A stretch of DNA of 64,000 nucleotides from Tolypothrix sp. PCC 7910 (lineage in GTDB: Bacteria; Cyanobacteriota; Cyanobacteriia; Cyanobacteriales; Nostocaceae): NCBI RefSeq assembly GCF_011769525.1, contig NZ_CP050440.1:6077501-6141500 (forward strand), in the 5' to 3' direction. A program made the position numbers and the translations under genes. Under the pieces are notes generated by a model. That model was not told the origin of the DNA. It saw nothing but the letters and a program-made list of their open reading frames with translations, and did no database searches. Positions 1 to 9,797 of this stretch are shown in pieces. Position 1 is the first letter of the stretch. Each line of letters opens with the position of its first letter.

Positions 1-893
1 GCAACTATTGCCAGCGTGATATGTGGTCGCTGTGCGATAATTCCAATCCTAAAGGTTGGATGGAAGAAAAGTTATACGGCAACATTACCTCAGCAATTTA
101 CGGCTACTCTCATCTGTTAGGTGGTTATGCAGGCGCACAAGCCGAATATATACGCGTACCTTTTGCTGATGTGGGTGTAGTGAAAGTTCCTCCCGATTTA
201 CCGGACGAGATGTTGTTATTCATCTCAGACGCGATTCCCACCGGTTATATGGGAGCAGAATTATGTGATATTCAACCCGGTGATACCGTAGCCGTCTGGG
301 GTTGCGGTGCTGTCGGACAGTTTGCCATGATTAGCGCCTACATGATGGGTGCAGAGAGAGTGATTGCGATTGATCGCTTTCCTGAACGTCTAGAAATGGC
401 GAGAAAGTTTGCCAAAGCAGAAACGATTAACTACGAAGACGTTGATGCTGGCGAAGCGTTGAAAGAGATGACTGGTGGCCGTGGCCCCGATGCTTGCATT
501 GATGCAGTGGGTTTAGAAGCACATGGTGTAGGTCTAGAAGACTTCTACGATCAGACAAAACAAAAGCTGCGATTAGAAACCGACCGTCCCCATGTACTAC
601 GGCAAATGATGGTGGCTGCACGTAAAGGTGGCACTCTTTCCATTATGGGTGTTTACGGTGGATTCGTAGACAAAATGCCCTTTGGTGCAGCGATTAACAA
701 AGGTCTAACCTTCAGAATGGGACAAATGCACGGACAGAAATATATGCATCTGTTGCTGAATCTCATTTTGGATGGAAAACTCGATCCATCTTTTGTTGTT
801 ACCCATCAATTACCGCTAGAGCAAGCATCCTACGGTTACGAGATTTTTCAACAGAAAAAAGACAACTGTATCAAAGTTGTTCTTAAACCTTGA
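1..893 (+). CDS. Zinc-dependent alcohol dehydrogenase (MDR family), 5'-truncated by window edge
   Basis: The reading frame is already open at base 3, so the N-terminal part with the catalytic zinc ligands lies outside the window. The visible part begins inside the structural-zinc loop (NYCQRDMWSLCDNS), continues into a Rossmann nucleotide-binding motif (VWGCGAVGQF) and ends in KVVLKP. It closely matches the complete gene at 1766-2941 over its whole length and is clearly a paralogue. Both resemble the formaldehyde-dehydrogenase-like branch of zinc alcohol dehydrogenases, which oxidise alcohols or aldehyde adducts with NAD(P). The actual substrate cannot be read from the sequence. A small exported-protein gene follows 53 nt downstream and may be cotranscribed. 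Confidence 0.93.
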   Translation, partial: NYCQRDMWSLCDNSNPKGWMEEKLYGNITSAIYGYSHLLGGYAGAQAEYIRVPFADVGVVKVPPDLPDEMLLFISDAIPTGYMGAELCDIQPGDTVAVWGCGAVGQFAMISAYMMGAERVIAIDRFPERLEMARKFAKAETINYEDVDAGEALKEMTGGRGPDACIDAVGLEAHGVGLEDFYDQTKQKLRLETDRPHVLRQMMVAARKGGTLSIMGVYGGFVDKMPFGAAINKGLTFRMGQMHGQKYMHLLLNLILDGKLDPSFVVTHQLPLEQASYGYEIFQQKKDNCIKVVLKP

Positions 894-946
894 AATAGCT
901 TTTAGCTATTAAAAACCTACAAATTGTAATACAACAGAGGATGTCT

Positions 947-1507
947 ATGACACGTGTATTTGCTTGGGTACAAAATGTACTAGTCCGCCGGATTGCGATG
1001 GTTTTGCTATTAGGTTTGGCGTTTTTGGGAATGCAGTTTTCTGGCTACAGTAGTGGAATGCAAGCACAGGCTGATACTGTCAAAACTCCAGAGGGAATCT
1101 ATTATAAAGGTACACCTGATAACATTGGTAGCGGCAGCAGTGGCGGTAACTTGATAGAAAAAGCTGTAGATAGCCTCAAATCAAATTCTGGCGATAATAT
1201 CAGACGGAACTTCAATGACGATCGCAGTTCTTATGATAGCCGAGGATACTATGGCAATACTTCCAGCAGCAATAGTTCCCATCGGGGCAGCATTGGCGAG
1301 ACAGTAAAAACACCAGAAGGTATCTACTACAAAGGTACTCCTGACAGTAGCCAGATTGAAAATAGCCAAAATAAACTAGGTAAAGCTGCTAATACTATCC
1401 GCGAAAAGCTCAACCTAGATGAAGATACTCCTCAAGCTACAAAAGACTTTGTTGGTTCCGTAAAACACAAAGTTGGAGAAGTAATCAATTCTGGTTCTAG
1501 AGACTAA
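947..1507 (+). CDS. Small exported or membrane-anchored protein with duplicated TPEGIYYKG motif
   Basis: I do not recognise a named function. From the ATG at 941, residues 18-33 form one hydrophobic stretch after two arginines, consistent with a signal peptide or N-terminal anchor, with a possible AQA cleavage context near residue 44. The motif VKTPEGIYYKGTPD occurs twice, at residues 47-60 and 122-135, separated by a Ser/Gly/Asn-rich linker. The C-terminal ~50 residues are charged and probably helical. The ATG at 947 is preferred to 941 because AGAGG at 936-940 abuts 941 but lies 6 nt before 947. The gene sits between two paralogous alcohol dehydrogenases, so it may share their regulation (inference). 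Confidence 0.8.
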   Translation: MTRVFAWVQNVLVRRIAMVLLLGLAFLGMQFSGYSSGMQAQADTVKTPEGIYYKGTPDNIGSGSSGGNLIEKAVDSLKSNSGDNIRRNFNDDRSSYDSRGYYGNTSSSNSSHRGSIGETVKTPEGIYYKGTPDSSQIENSQNKLGKAANTIREKLNLDEDTPQATKDFVGSVKHKVGEVINSGSRD

Positions 1508-1765
1508 ATTATCTCTCTTAAATTTTAGGTATTGCCCACCATAACACTCAGCCATATAGCATTTAGATTGTATTGTTAGGTCAGGCAACTACCCACACCA
1601 AAAGAGATTATCAGCAATTGTAGAGACGCGATTAATCGCGTCTCTAAGATGAATTGCATCTCCAAGATTAATCGCGTCTCCAAGATTAATCGCGTTTCAA
1701 AATTAAATTAATCGCTTCACTAATTCTGACAAAGCACAAAGTTTAAAAGCTAAGGATTAATAATT
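1508..1765. repeat. Palindromic and degenerate tandem repeats between dehydrogenase-cluster genes
   Basis: Positions 1621-1646 form a perfect 26-bp palindrome centred on GCGATTAATCGC, with half-site TAGAGACGCGATT. It is followed by imperfect copies of AAGATTAATCGCGTCTCC up to about 1700. A 20-bp core of the same palindrome recurs at 3357-3376. No gene is seen in this interval. Confidence 0.85.
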
Positions 1766-2941
1766 ATGAAAGCAGTTTGCTGGCATGGAGCAAACGATGT
1801 GCGGGTGGATACAGTTCCCGATCCCATACTGATTAACCCCCGTGATGCCATTATCAAAATTACCTCCACGGCAATCTGTGGGTCGGATTTGCATCTTTAC
1901 GACGGCTATATCCCCACGATGCAAAAAGGCGACATCATGGGCCATGAATTTATGGGGGAAGTCGTGGAACTGGGGAGTCGCGTTACTCATGTGAAAGTAG
2001 GCGATCGCGTAATTGTTCCTTTCACCATTTCCTGTGGTTCTTGTTTCTTCTGTCAGCGGGATTTGTGGTCTTTGTGCGATAACTCTAACCCGAATGCTTG
2101 GTTAGCAGAAAAGCAGATGGGCTATTCACCATCAGGTCTATTTGGCTACTCTCATTTATTGGGTGGTTACGCTGGTGGTCAAGCAGAGTATGCTAGAGTG
2201 CCTTTTGCAGATGTCGGCTTGTTCAAAATTCCTGATGGTTTAACGGATGAGCAAGTACTATTTTTAACTGACGTTTTCCCGACAGGCTATATGGCAGCAG
2301 AGAACTGCAATATCAAACCAGGTGATATTGTGGCGGTGTGGGGTTGTGGCCCAGTTGGGCAATTCGCCATCAGAAGCGCATTCATGTTGGGTGCAGAAAG
2401 AGTCATCGCCATTGACCGCATCCCCGAACGCCTCCAAATGGCTAAAGACTATGGCAAAGCCGAGATTTTAAATTACGAAGAAATAGATGTAGGCGACGCA
2501 CTCAAGGAAATGACCGGTGGTCGTGGGCCTGACGCTTGTATTGATGCTGTGGGTATGGAAGCACATGGTACAGACGCAATGGCAGTTTACGACAAAGTCA
2601 AGCAAGCAGTACGTCTAGAAACAGACCGTCCCACAGCCTTAAGGCAAGCAATTGTCGCTTGTGGTAAAGGCGGACACCTATCTATACCCGGAGTCTATGG
2701 CGGCTTTTTAGACAAAATACCTATGGGTGCTGCCATGAACAAGGGTTTGACTTTCAAAATGGGACAAACTCACGTTCATAGATATGTGAAACCTTTGCTA
2801 GAACATATCCAAAAAGGTGATATCGATCCGTCGTTTATCATTACCCACCGCCTACCTCTAGAACAAGCACCCCACGCCTACGAAATTTTCAAGCACAAAA
2901 AAGATAACTGCATCAAAGTTGTACTCAAACCAGGAAATTGA
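1766..2941 (+). CDS. Zinc-dependent alcohol dehydrogenase, formaldehyde-dehydrogenase-like
   Basis: This is a complete 391-residue MDR-family enzyme. Catalytic zinc ligands Cys38 and His60-Glu61 (in GHEF) are present, and the structural zinc cysteines are at 90, 93, 96 and 104. The nucleotide-binding motif [10 protein letters not shown] lies near residue 190, followed by the AIDR strand end. The long insert around [20 protein letters not shown]-type sequence is shared with the truncated paralogue upstream and is typical of the formaldehyde-dehydrogenase-like group. The expected reaction is NAD(P)-dependent alcohol or aldehyde-adduct oxidation in the cytoplasm, with substrate unknown. The cupin gene starts 6 nt after the stop, so the two are almost certainly cotranscribed. 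Confidence 0.93.
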   Translation: MKAVCWHGANDVRVDTVPDPILINPRDAIIKITSTAICGSDLHLYDGYIPTMQKGDIMGHEFMGEVVELGSRVTHVKVGDRVIVPFTISCGSCFFCQRDLWSLCDNSNPNAWLAEKQMGYSPSGLFGYSHLLGGYAGGQAEYARVPFADVGLFKIPDGLTDEQVLFLTDVFPTGYMAAENCNIKPGDIVAVWGCGPVGQFAIRSAFMLGAERVIAIDRIPERLQMAKDYGKAEILNYEEIDVGDALKEMTGGRGPDACIDAVGMEAHGTDAMAVYDKVKQAVRLETDRPTALRQAIVACGKGGHLSIPGVYGGFLDKIPMGAAMNKGLTFKMGQTHVHRYVKPLLEHIQKGDIDPSFIITHRLPLEQAPHAYEIFKHKKDNCIKVVLKPGN

Positions 2942-2947
2942 TGGATT

Positions 2948-3289
2948 ATGAGTGACACCAGCGTTAAGAAAGTAGATTCTAGCCATTCCCCTAAAGGTAA
3001 ACTCGGCCAAAAGTATCTTGCATCTGGCAAGACTGTGGCTATGCGTCTTTGGGAAAATGAACAACCCAGCGAAGAAAAACCGCCAACTTCCCGCGAATAT
3101 GAAACAGTTGGTTATGTAATTAACGGTCGTGCCGAGTTACATATTGAAGGGCAAACAATTCTATTAGAACCGGGGAATTCTTGGGTAGTTCCTAAAGGTT
3201 CAAGCCACACTTACAAAATTTTAGAACCATTTACCGCACTTGAAGCGACTAGCCCACCTGCCCAAGTTCACGGACGGGATGAAAATTAG
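2948..3289 (+). CDS. Single-domain cupin protein
   Basis: This 113-residue protein is a small beta-barrel cupin. The segment YETVGYVINGRAELHIEG followed by LEPGNSWVVPKGSSHTYKI matches the two conserved cupin motifs. The first motif lacks the usual HxH pair and keeps a Glu, while the second keeps a His in GSSHTY, so metal binding is possible but not assured. It begins 6 nt after the dehydrogenase stop. A role in sensing or handling the same metabolite is inference from that linkage. No DNA-binding domain is present. Confidence 0.88.
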   Translation: MSDTSVKKVDSSHSPKGKLGQKYLASGKTVAMRLWENEQPSEEKPPTSREYETVGYVINGRAELHIEGQTILLEPGNSWVVPKGSSHTYKILEPFTALEATSPPAQVHGRDEN

Positions 3290-3636
3290 GGATTGGGGAC
3301 TAGGGACTGGGGATGAAGGAGAAATAATTATTACCCTTGACTTTTGACTTTTGTACAGACGCGATTAATCGCGTCTTTCCAACTCTTGACTCAGCACTGT
3401 ACTCTACCTTCTTTCATAAAATTTAACCTCAGATCAACACAGATCCGCGCCGATAAATTTACTAGATTTATCGGTGTTTTTTTGTGTGTATCTATGGTTC
3501 TAAATATTCAATATTTATGTACTATTTTTATCTGGCTGGTGGTTGATGGAGACAAAACTTTTAATTAGTTTCCTAGAGGAAGGTAAGACAACAATTGCAT
3601 TGTTTACCTAGCCGTACTCATCCATTAGGAGATATC
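3290..3636. repeat. Intergenic interval with heptamer repeats and a repeat palindrome
   Basis: Positions 3290-3315 carry GGGGATT/GGGGACT-type heptamers. Positions 3357-3376 are a perfect 20-bp palindrome AGACGCGATTAATCGCGTCT, the core of the longer one at 1621-1646. An open frame across 3344-3568 has no protein-like character. No gene is called here. Confidence 0.75.
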
Positions 3637-4584
3637 ATGTTTTATCACACTAAGAAATTACAGTACTTCAAACCCCCAACAAAACCAGATCCAATCTACG
3701 CGATGAAAATTCAAGAACTCATCGGTGGTACATTCGGTGAAATGACCGTAATGATGCAATACCTGTTTCAGGGTTGGAACTGTCGAGGCCCTGCTAAGTA
3801 TCGGGATTTATTACTAGATACGGGAACAGAAGAGATTGGTCACATTGAGATGTTGGCGACAATGATTGCCCATCTCTTGGATAAAGCACCAATAAAAATG
3901 CAGGAAGAAGGTGCCAGAGATGCCGTAGTAGGCGCAGTTATGGGTGGTTCCAATCCACGGGATGTGATTACGGATGTCATGGCTGCAGCCATGAATCCTC
4001 AACACGCCATTGTCTCTGGTTTAGGTGCTACGCCATCTGATAGTGTTGGCTATCCTTGGAATGGTCGCTTTATCGTTTCTAGCGGTAACCTCTTAGCTGA
4101 TTTCCGGTCAAACCTCCACGCCGAGTCTCAAGGACGCTTGCAAGCAGTGCGTCTGTACGAGATGACAGACGACCCAGGTGTGAGAGACACTTTAAGCTTT
4201 ATGATTGCCCGTGACACCATGCACCAGAACCAATGGATAGCGGCTATTGAAGACTTAGAAAGTTCTGGACTAGAAACTACTCCCGTTCCTAGTTCCTTCC
4301 CACTGGAATTAGAGAAACGCGAGTTCGCCTATCAGTTCTGGAACCACTCTGAAGGTACCGAAAGTTCAGAAGGTCGTTGGGCAAAAGGCCCTTCAATGGA
4401 TGGTAAAGGTGAATTTGAGTATGTAGCCAAGCCTCAACCACTCGGCCCAGAACCCGAACCACCACAACCACCAATCCAATTGCACGGTACTCCCAAATCT
4501 CCACAGCAACAGCCATCACAAAGTAATGGTTCTAATGCACCTCCATTAGTTGAGTCTGTTACTGTGAGAAACCCAGAGGTTTAA
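3637..4584 (+). CDS. Manganese catalase (dimanganese)
   Basis: The product dismutates hydrogen peroxide at a dimanganese centre in the cytoplasm. The ferritin-like fold ligands are all visible: Glu35 (in GGTFGEMT), Glu66 and His69 (in EEIGHIEM), Glu163 (in NLHAESQGR) and His196 (in DTMHQNQW). Spacing around the first three is identical to characterised Mn catalases. Start 3637 is chosen because TAGGAG lies just upstream and family members begin MFYHxKxLQ; a longer frame from 3595 lacks such support. The last ~50 residues form a Pro/Gln/Ser-rich tail. Nearby dehydrogenases and the cupin suggest a stress-defence neighbourhood (inference). Confidence 0.95.
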   Translation: MFYHTKKLQYFKPPTKPDPIYAMKIQELIGGTFGEMTVMMQYLFQGWNCRGPAKYRDLLLDTGTEEIGHIEMLATMIAHLLDKAPIKMQEEGARDAVVGAVMGGSNPRDVITDVMAAAMNPQHAIVSGLGATPSDSVGYPWNGRFIVSSGNLLADFRSNLHAESQGRLQAVRLYEMTDDPGVRDTLSFMIARDTMHQNQWIAAIEDLESSGLETTPVPSSFPLELEKREFAYQFWNHSEGTESSEGRWAKGPSMDGKGEFEYVAKPQPLGPEPEPPQPPIQLHGTPKSPQQQPSQSNGSNAPPLVESVTVRNPEV

Positions 4585-5244
4585 TAGAGGCTGTCATTGA
4601 TAAATCGACCTCTACCTTCGCTGTGGAAGCAAAATAAAACCTTCATGATGTCCCCCTATTTGTAGAGAGTTGGGGGACTAACATTTTATGAGGATTAATA
4701 GTGCGATCGCCTAAAATATGCTGACAATATTTTCTTAAAAAAGCATACTTAAAACAACAACACCCAAGCTCTTACTAACTTAGTTATTTCCTCTCTTTTC
4801 TCATAAACATTCAGGGTTGTACTGATTTAACTCACGCTCACCGTGATATTCTAAAAATCAGTTACATAGCCCTCTTTTAAACTAGTTTGAGGAAATATAA
4901 GCGTTCGATTTGGGTGTTGTTGTCCGTTGACGAGACAGATATTTAAACAGTGGTTTTACCTCTTTCTTTGATTAACTGTTGGATCTGCCAGGGAAGCTTC
5001 TTTCGCTTCAATTAATAAGTTATCACTCTTAGCTTGCGGAAGCTGTGATTGCAACTAATGTTTACTTGTATAGAAGTTTTCACTTACTTTATGTAAAGTA
5101 ATTTGAATTAGCAGCTAGTCTTTCTTAAGGGCTAATCTAACTCCAAAATTTAAAAAAATTGAGCAATTTTAGTAAATTTGAACGAATTCAAATTTTGGAG
5201 AACAACTCACCGTAATAACTGTATTGCCCAAGCTCAAGCCCTAA
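4585..5244. other. AT-rich intergenic region with one weak hairpin
   Basis: There is a 7-bp GTCCCCC/GGGGGAC stem (4650-4656 with 4672-4678, 15-nt loop) downstream of the catalase. It could be a weak terminator, although no clear T-run follows. The remainder is AT-rich and shows no convincing ORF, tRNA or repeat. Confidence 0.6.
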
Positions 5245-5502
5245 CTACTTAGCGGTAAACTCGCTAATATGCAGTACTACTTCGCCATGATCTGGAATCC
5301 ACGCTAACCACTCATGTTTAGAAACCGCACACAATAACAGTGCTTCGTCAAAACTATATGGATTAGGAAGTTGTAATAGCTTCACCCAGCGAGATGCACA
5401 AACCTGTTGTGATTGCTCTGGGTTATAAGGTTTACTGATACAATTCAAATTCTGCCTTTGGAATGGCACTGCAAAACTCGGTCTATCAAAATCTAGCTTC
5501 AT
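5245..5502 (-). CDS. Small conserved hypothetical protein, 85 aa
   Basis: I do not recognise a function. The 85-residue product looks globular and protein-like, with a well-formed C-terminal half (YSFDEALLLC followed by HEWLAWIPDHGEVVLHI). It resembles, from memory, a short protein family found in heterocystous cyanobacteria. There is no signal peptide or membrane segment. It stands alone, flanked on both sides by long non-coding stretches, and starts with ATG at 5502. Confidence 0.75.
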   Translation of the reverse strand: MKLDFDRPSFAVPFQRQNLNCISKPYNPEQSQQVCASRWVKLLQLPNPYSFDEALLLCAVSKHEWLAWIPDHGEVVLHISEFTAK

Positions 5503-6800
5503 GACTAATGGGGTAGTAGTAAATTAATTCTGTATCTAACAATACAAAATTAATATTACTTTTGAAAAGTAAACTTCTTATAACTTTACGTTGTACTCAT
5601 GTGAGTTTGTGCTGCTGTTGCAAATGCTAGAGGAGTTTGAGACATCGATTTTACGCAAGCGATCGCATCTCATCTCCTTCCACCACCGCAGATGCAACTA
5701 TTGCACTCAATCAGCTGTCCTTTAAGACCTGGCCCTTGGTTCTTTCTCCCCTGCTTTTCCCAATCCCCAATACCCAATCCCCATTACCCCTTATCCCCAG
5801 AGGGGGCCCCGAGTTCCCCAATCCCCAATCCCCAGTCCCCATTCTCCATCGCCTCATCTGTAGGTTCTGTTACGTTTTCCGCCAAGTTATAAAGGTAGAA
5901 TTCATTTAACCAAAGTTTGATGGAGTAAAAAACAGCAGCAGAGAGAACAGCTAAGCCTTTGAAATAGATATCAAAGAGAAGTTAGTTGTCTTGGTAAAGA
6001 TAGCTACAAAATCTGCTCCATAGTTGACTATAAACTTAAGGAAAATGCAATGTTAGGAACACCTATTTTGATATAGCAGTTCTGATTCATGCTGGAAATC
6101 TTCTGCAAGGTTAATCAACTAGCTAGAAAAGTTTAGATCACATAAATCTCAATTGTTCATTAAAGGTAAGGTAAATTATTGGCTGAATTCAATTACGTTA
6201 TATCTATCAAAATCATGCCAGTAATTTTGCCATTTTAGTGAATTCATACTTTAGAACTATCAAACTTCACAGCATCAACTCCAATGGCGGCGTAGAAGTC
6301 GCTGATTCTAAATTCAAAATTCGACAACATTTTATTCCAGGCTTGTGATCTGTTTGGTAAACACAGAGCTATCATTTATCAGTAAACAGACTAAATTACT
6401 GAATGAAAAGCTAGCTGGTTACTAAAAACCCACTTTAATTAGTTGTCTACCTCATTAATTTGGTTGGTTAATTGGTAAGCTTCAGGATTTTAGTGCTGAA
6501 GAATAACAATTTTAGCCACCATAATTCATCTGACCAAATATTGTACTTTATTACATTCTTTTTGATGAGTTCATCGTTAGTACTGACCTGCTGGTAACTT
6601 CAAAGCTAAAGTCCTAACCATCAAGTTATTCAGCCATCAAAATTAATGTTATAAAGCACTAATTTAATTGCGCGTCATACCAATTCTCTAAAATTCGGCA
6701 TCACATAGATATGATGTGAATTTTTTAATTATGAATTATGAATTGGTATAACTCGCTTTTCACTTCTATCAGCAAAATTCAGATAAACGGGCAATATATC
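5503..6800. other. Long gene-free region upstream of devB
   Basis: About 1.3 kb without a convincing gene. Positions 5758-5846 are CCCCAAT/CCCCAGT heptamer repeats, and the open frames over them (5637-5909, 5692-5892) are low-complexity artefacts. A short inverted repeat TCACAT...ATGTGA lies at 6701-6719. I searched 6140-6740 by eye for the canonical NtcA site GTA-N8-TAC and found none. Promoter elements for devB are likely here but cannot be placed. Confidence 0.6.
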
Positions 6801-8219
6801 ATGTCAAGGGTGACTGAGAAGCCAAAGTTAAGGGAACAGCCACTTGATCAACCTAAAATTTTCTGGAGCATAGCTGTAGCCCTACCCATAGTAATTGCTG
6901 CTGGTGTACTAGGTACAGCTAAGGTTGAGCAGTTGAGAAAGCTAGCTTCATCCGTACCTATTAGGCCGATGGTCAATACTGTTACTGCTGTGGGTAATAT
7001 TGAACCACGTGGAGAAGTAATTAAGCTATCTGCACCAATGGGAGGAATGCAAGCTTCGTCGCGAGTACAAAAACTGCTGATTAAAGAAGGCGACAAAGTC
7101 AAACAAGGTCAAGTACTGGCGGTTTTGGATAATCACGATACCCAACTAGCTGCATTAGAAGAAGCAAAAGCAAAATTGCAAGAATCTCGTGCTAATTTAG
7201 CGCAAGTTAGAGCCGGTTCACCCAGAGATATTCAAGCCCAAAATTCTGTAATTGCTCGTTTAGAAGCTCAGTTACGGGGGGAAAGGGATGCACAGCAAGC
7301 AACGATCGCACGCATTGCAGCTCAGTTAAGTGGCGAGAAAGTCGCTCAACAAGCAATGGTTAATCGTTTGGAAGCTGAGTTGAGTGGACAAAAAGATACT
7401 TTAAGAGCCACACTCACACGTATTCAAGCTGAACAACGGAATGCTCAGGTTGATGCTCAACGCTATGATATGTTGTATAAAGAAGGTGCAATTTCCCAGC
7501 AAGAGCGAGATAGAAGACGCTTGAGCGCGATTACTAGCAATCAGCAGGTGGTGGAAAGCCAAGCAAGCCTCAGACAGGCGATCGCCACAATCAAACAACA
7601 AATTGCAGAAGCTAGAGCTAATCAAGTCAAAACTTTATCGACTTTGCAACAACAGCTTGTGGAAGCTAAAGTTAACCGCGATAAAACCGTGGCTACTTTG
7701 CAAAGACAAATTGACGAAGAACGAGCCAAACTCAACCGATTGATAGAAGTCCGTCCTACTGATGTGCAAATGGCGCAGGCTCAAGTGAGTAATGCGATCG
7801 CAATGGTAAGAAAAGCCGAAGCAGAACTGAAATTGAGCTATGTGAGAGCGCCTATTGATGGTGAAATTTTAAAAGTTCACACCAAATCAGGAGAAGCCAT
7901 CACTCAAATGGGAATTGCTGAACTTGGACAAACTGATCAAATGTTTGTCATCGCTGAAGTATCAGAAGACAGTATTGGTAGAGTGCGTCTTGGCCAAACT
8001 GCAAGTATATCTAGCGATAATGGAGCCTTTGTTGGCGAACTTAAGGGAACCGTTGCGGAAATTGGCAGAAAGATTGGTAAAAAAGATGTCTTAAATACAG
8101 ATCCTGCAGCCGATGTAGATGCCAGAGTTGTAGAAGTGAAAATTGCCCTCTCTCCAGAAGATAGTACAAAAGTGGCAGGTTTAACCAACGCTAAGGTTGT
8201 TATAGAAATTAATAATTAA
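6801..8219 (+). CDS. devB: DevB-type membrane fusion protein of heterocyst ABC exporter
   Basis: The product is an HlyD-family periplasmic adaptor that would link the DevC/DevA pump to an outer-membrane channel. In Anabaena this machine exports heterocyst envelope glycolipids. From the ATG at 6801 the order is a charged cytoplasmic tail, one membrane helix near residues 25-42, a lipoyl half-motif (SSRVQKLLIKEGDKVKQGQVL), a long alpha-helical hairpin (roughly residues 110-330) rich in ARIAAQLSGE-like repeats, then the second lipoyl half (LSYVRAPIDGEIL) and beta-barrel domain. Start 6801 fits family length. An in-frame ATG at 6738 adds 21 unlikely residues, and neither has a clear ribosome site. 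devC and devA follow in order. Confidence 0.9.
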   Translation: MSRVTEKPKLREQPLDQPKIFWSIAVALPIVIAAGVLGTAKVEQLRKLASSVPIRPMVNTVTAVGNIEPRGEVIKLSAPMGGMQASSRVQKLLIKEGDKVKQGQVLAVLDNHDTQLAALEEAKAKLQESRANLAQVRAGSPRDIQAQNSVIARLEAQLRGERDAQQATIARIAAQLSGEKVAQQAMVNRLEAELSGQKDTLRATLTRIQAEQRNAQVDAQRYDMLYKEGAISQQERDRRRLSAITSNQQVVESQASLRQAIATIKQQIAEARANQVKTLSTLQQQLVEAKVNRDKTVATLQRQIDEERAKLNRLIEVRPTDVQMAQAQVSNAIAMVRKAEAELKLSYVRAPIDGEILKVHTKSGEAITQMGIAELGQTDQMFVIAEVSEDSIGRVRLGQTASISSDNGAFVGELKGTVAEIGRKIGKKDVLNTDPAADVDARVVEVKIALSPEDSTKVAGLTNAKVVIEINN

Positions 8220-8478
8220 ATAGTTTGAAATTGCCAATAAAAGCTCATTTGGGGTGATAGTTGCTATTACTTATTAGCTAATTCAGCTAATTAGGATGTA
8301 ATTTTTCGTCCATAATTTTTGAATTAAACATTATCTCATGTAATTACTCTATGGTGGTCAATTTCCACCATATTCCGAGTTGGCTGGTAAAGACTTAGGC
8401 CTATTTACTAATTGAAAAATTCATCTAATATGGCTAATGATTGCTGAAAGAATTTCTAACTTCTTATCTACCTATTTA

Positions 8479-9633
8479 ATGAACAAAAAAATACCTCTAT
8501 CATGGCTACAATTAACCAGGGAAAAAACACGTTTAGCTGTAGCTTTGGCAGGGATTGGCTTTGCTGATATTTTAATGTTTATGCAACTTGGTTTCCGAGA
8601 TGCTTTGTATTATAGTAACGTGCGTTTACATAGCAGCTTGGAAGGCGACATTATTTTAATTAATAGTCAATCTAATGCTGTGTTGTCGATGAAGAGTTTT
8701 TCACAAAGGCGTTTATATAAAGCTTTAGATTTACCAGCAGTTCAATCAGTACATCCTATATATTTAGATTACACAGCCTGGAGAAATCCAGAAACAGGTC
8801 GCCCTCGGAGTATTCTGATATTTGGTTTTAACCCGGAAGTTAATATTTTTAACTTACCAGGAATGGTAGAGAATTTAGATAAACTCAAACTCCCTGATGT
8901 AGTTTTATATGACCGTTCTTCTCGGGTAGAGTACGGGCCAATTGCTGCTGATTTTGAGCAAGGTAAAAATGTCACAGCAGAAGTTAGAAGACGGCGCATC
9001 AAAGTAGTAGGATTATTTACTTTAGGTGCATCCTTTGGTGCAGATGGTAATTTAATTACTAGTGATGTTAACTTTTTGCGAATATTTAATAATCGCCAGC
9101 GCGGTTTAATTGATATTGGTGTAATCAAGCTCAAGCCTGGTGCAGATGCGAACGCAGTTACTCAGGAATTAAGGAATTATTTACCTCAAGATGTTAATGT
9201 TTTAACCAAGCAGGAATTTATTGACTTTGAGCGTAATTACTGGGCAAGTAGTACTGCGATTGGTTTTATTTTTACTTTAGGGACAATTATGGGTTTTATT
9301 GTGGGAACTGTAATTGTTTACCAAATTCTCTACACAGAAGTTGCCGATCACTTGGCTGAGTACGCGACTTTAAAAGCAATAGGTTATACCCAAAACTATT
9401 TATTAACTGTTATTTTGCAAGAAGCTTTCTTATTAGCTGTGATTGGTTATATACCTGGATTTGCTTTTGCATTGTTTATGTACTCTACTGCTAGAAACGC
9501 TACATTACTACCAGTCTTTATGAGCATTGATCGTGCTATTCTGGTACTATTTTTAACGATAGTAATGTGCTTTGTTTCTGGTGCGATCGCAGTGCGTAAG
9601 TTACGTTCGGCCGACCCTGCTGATATCTTTTAA
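8479..9633 (+). CDS. devC: DevC-type ABC exporter permease
   Basis: This is an FtsX/MacB-like permease. An N-terminal membrane helix (LAVALAGIGFADILMF) is followed by a large periplasmic domain and three C-terminal helices (FIFTLGTIMGFIVGTV, LLAVIGYIPGFAFALF, LFLTIVMCFVSGAIAV). The opening IPLSWLQLTREKTRL is characteristic of DevC. The ATG at 8479 is preferred because it gives the usual length of about 385 residues. An in-frame ATG at 8437 would add 14 residues. The gene lies 259 nt after devB and 164 nt before devA, looser spacing than a compact operon, so internal promoters are possible. Confidence 0.92.
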   Translation: MNKKIPLSWLQLTREKTRLAVALAGIGFADILMFMQLGFRDALYYSNVRLHSSLEGDIILINSQSNAVLSMKSFSQRRLYKALDLPAVQSVHPIYLDYTAWRNPETGRPRSILIFGFNPEVNIFNLPGMVENLDKLKLPDVVLYDRSSRVEYGPIAADFEQGKNVTAEVRRRRIKVVGLFTLGASFGADGNLITSDVNFLRIFNNRQRGLIDIGVIKLKPGADANAVTQELRNYLPQDVNVLTKQEFIDFERNYWASSTAIGFIFTLGTIMGFIVGTVIVYQILYTEVADHLAEYATLKAIGYTQNYLLTVILQEAFLLAVIGYIPGFAFALFMYSTARNATLLPVFMSIDRAILVLFLTIVMCFVSGAIAVRKLRSADPADIF

Positions 9634-9797
9634 AGTATTAAATATTAGTTGTATAAATTTATAAATTCACCAATAATAAAATAAATATTAATGCTCAATA
9701 TTTATTAAAAAAGATATTTTATAATCAATAATTAATAACTTATTTTTGTACTTACAGTTACGTTGGTAAACTCCTAACCTATAGCTACCCCCCTTTT

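Noticed and set aside
3344-3568. Open frame between the cupin and catalase genes
   Set aside because: Crosses a repeat palindrome and has no family features.
5637-5909. Open frame over CCCCAAT repeats
   Set aside because: Translated repeat sequence (PIPNTQSPLP-like), low complexity, no family.
6140-6740. NtcA site upstream of devB
   Set aside because: Near-matches such as GTA-CTTTAT-TAC have the wrong spacing (6 instead of 8).
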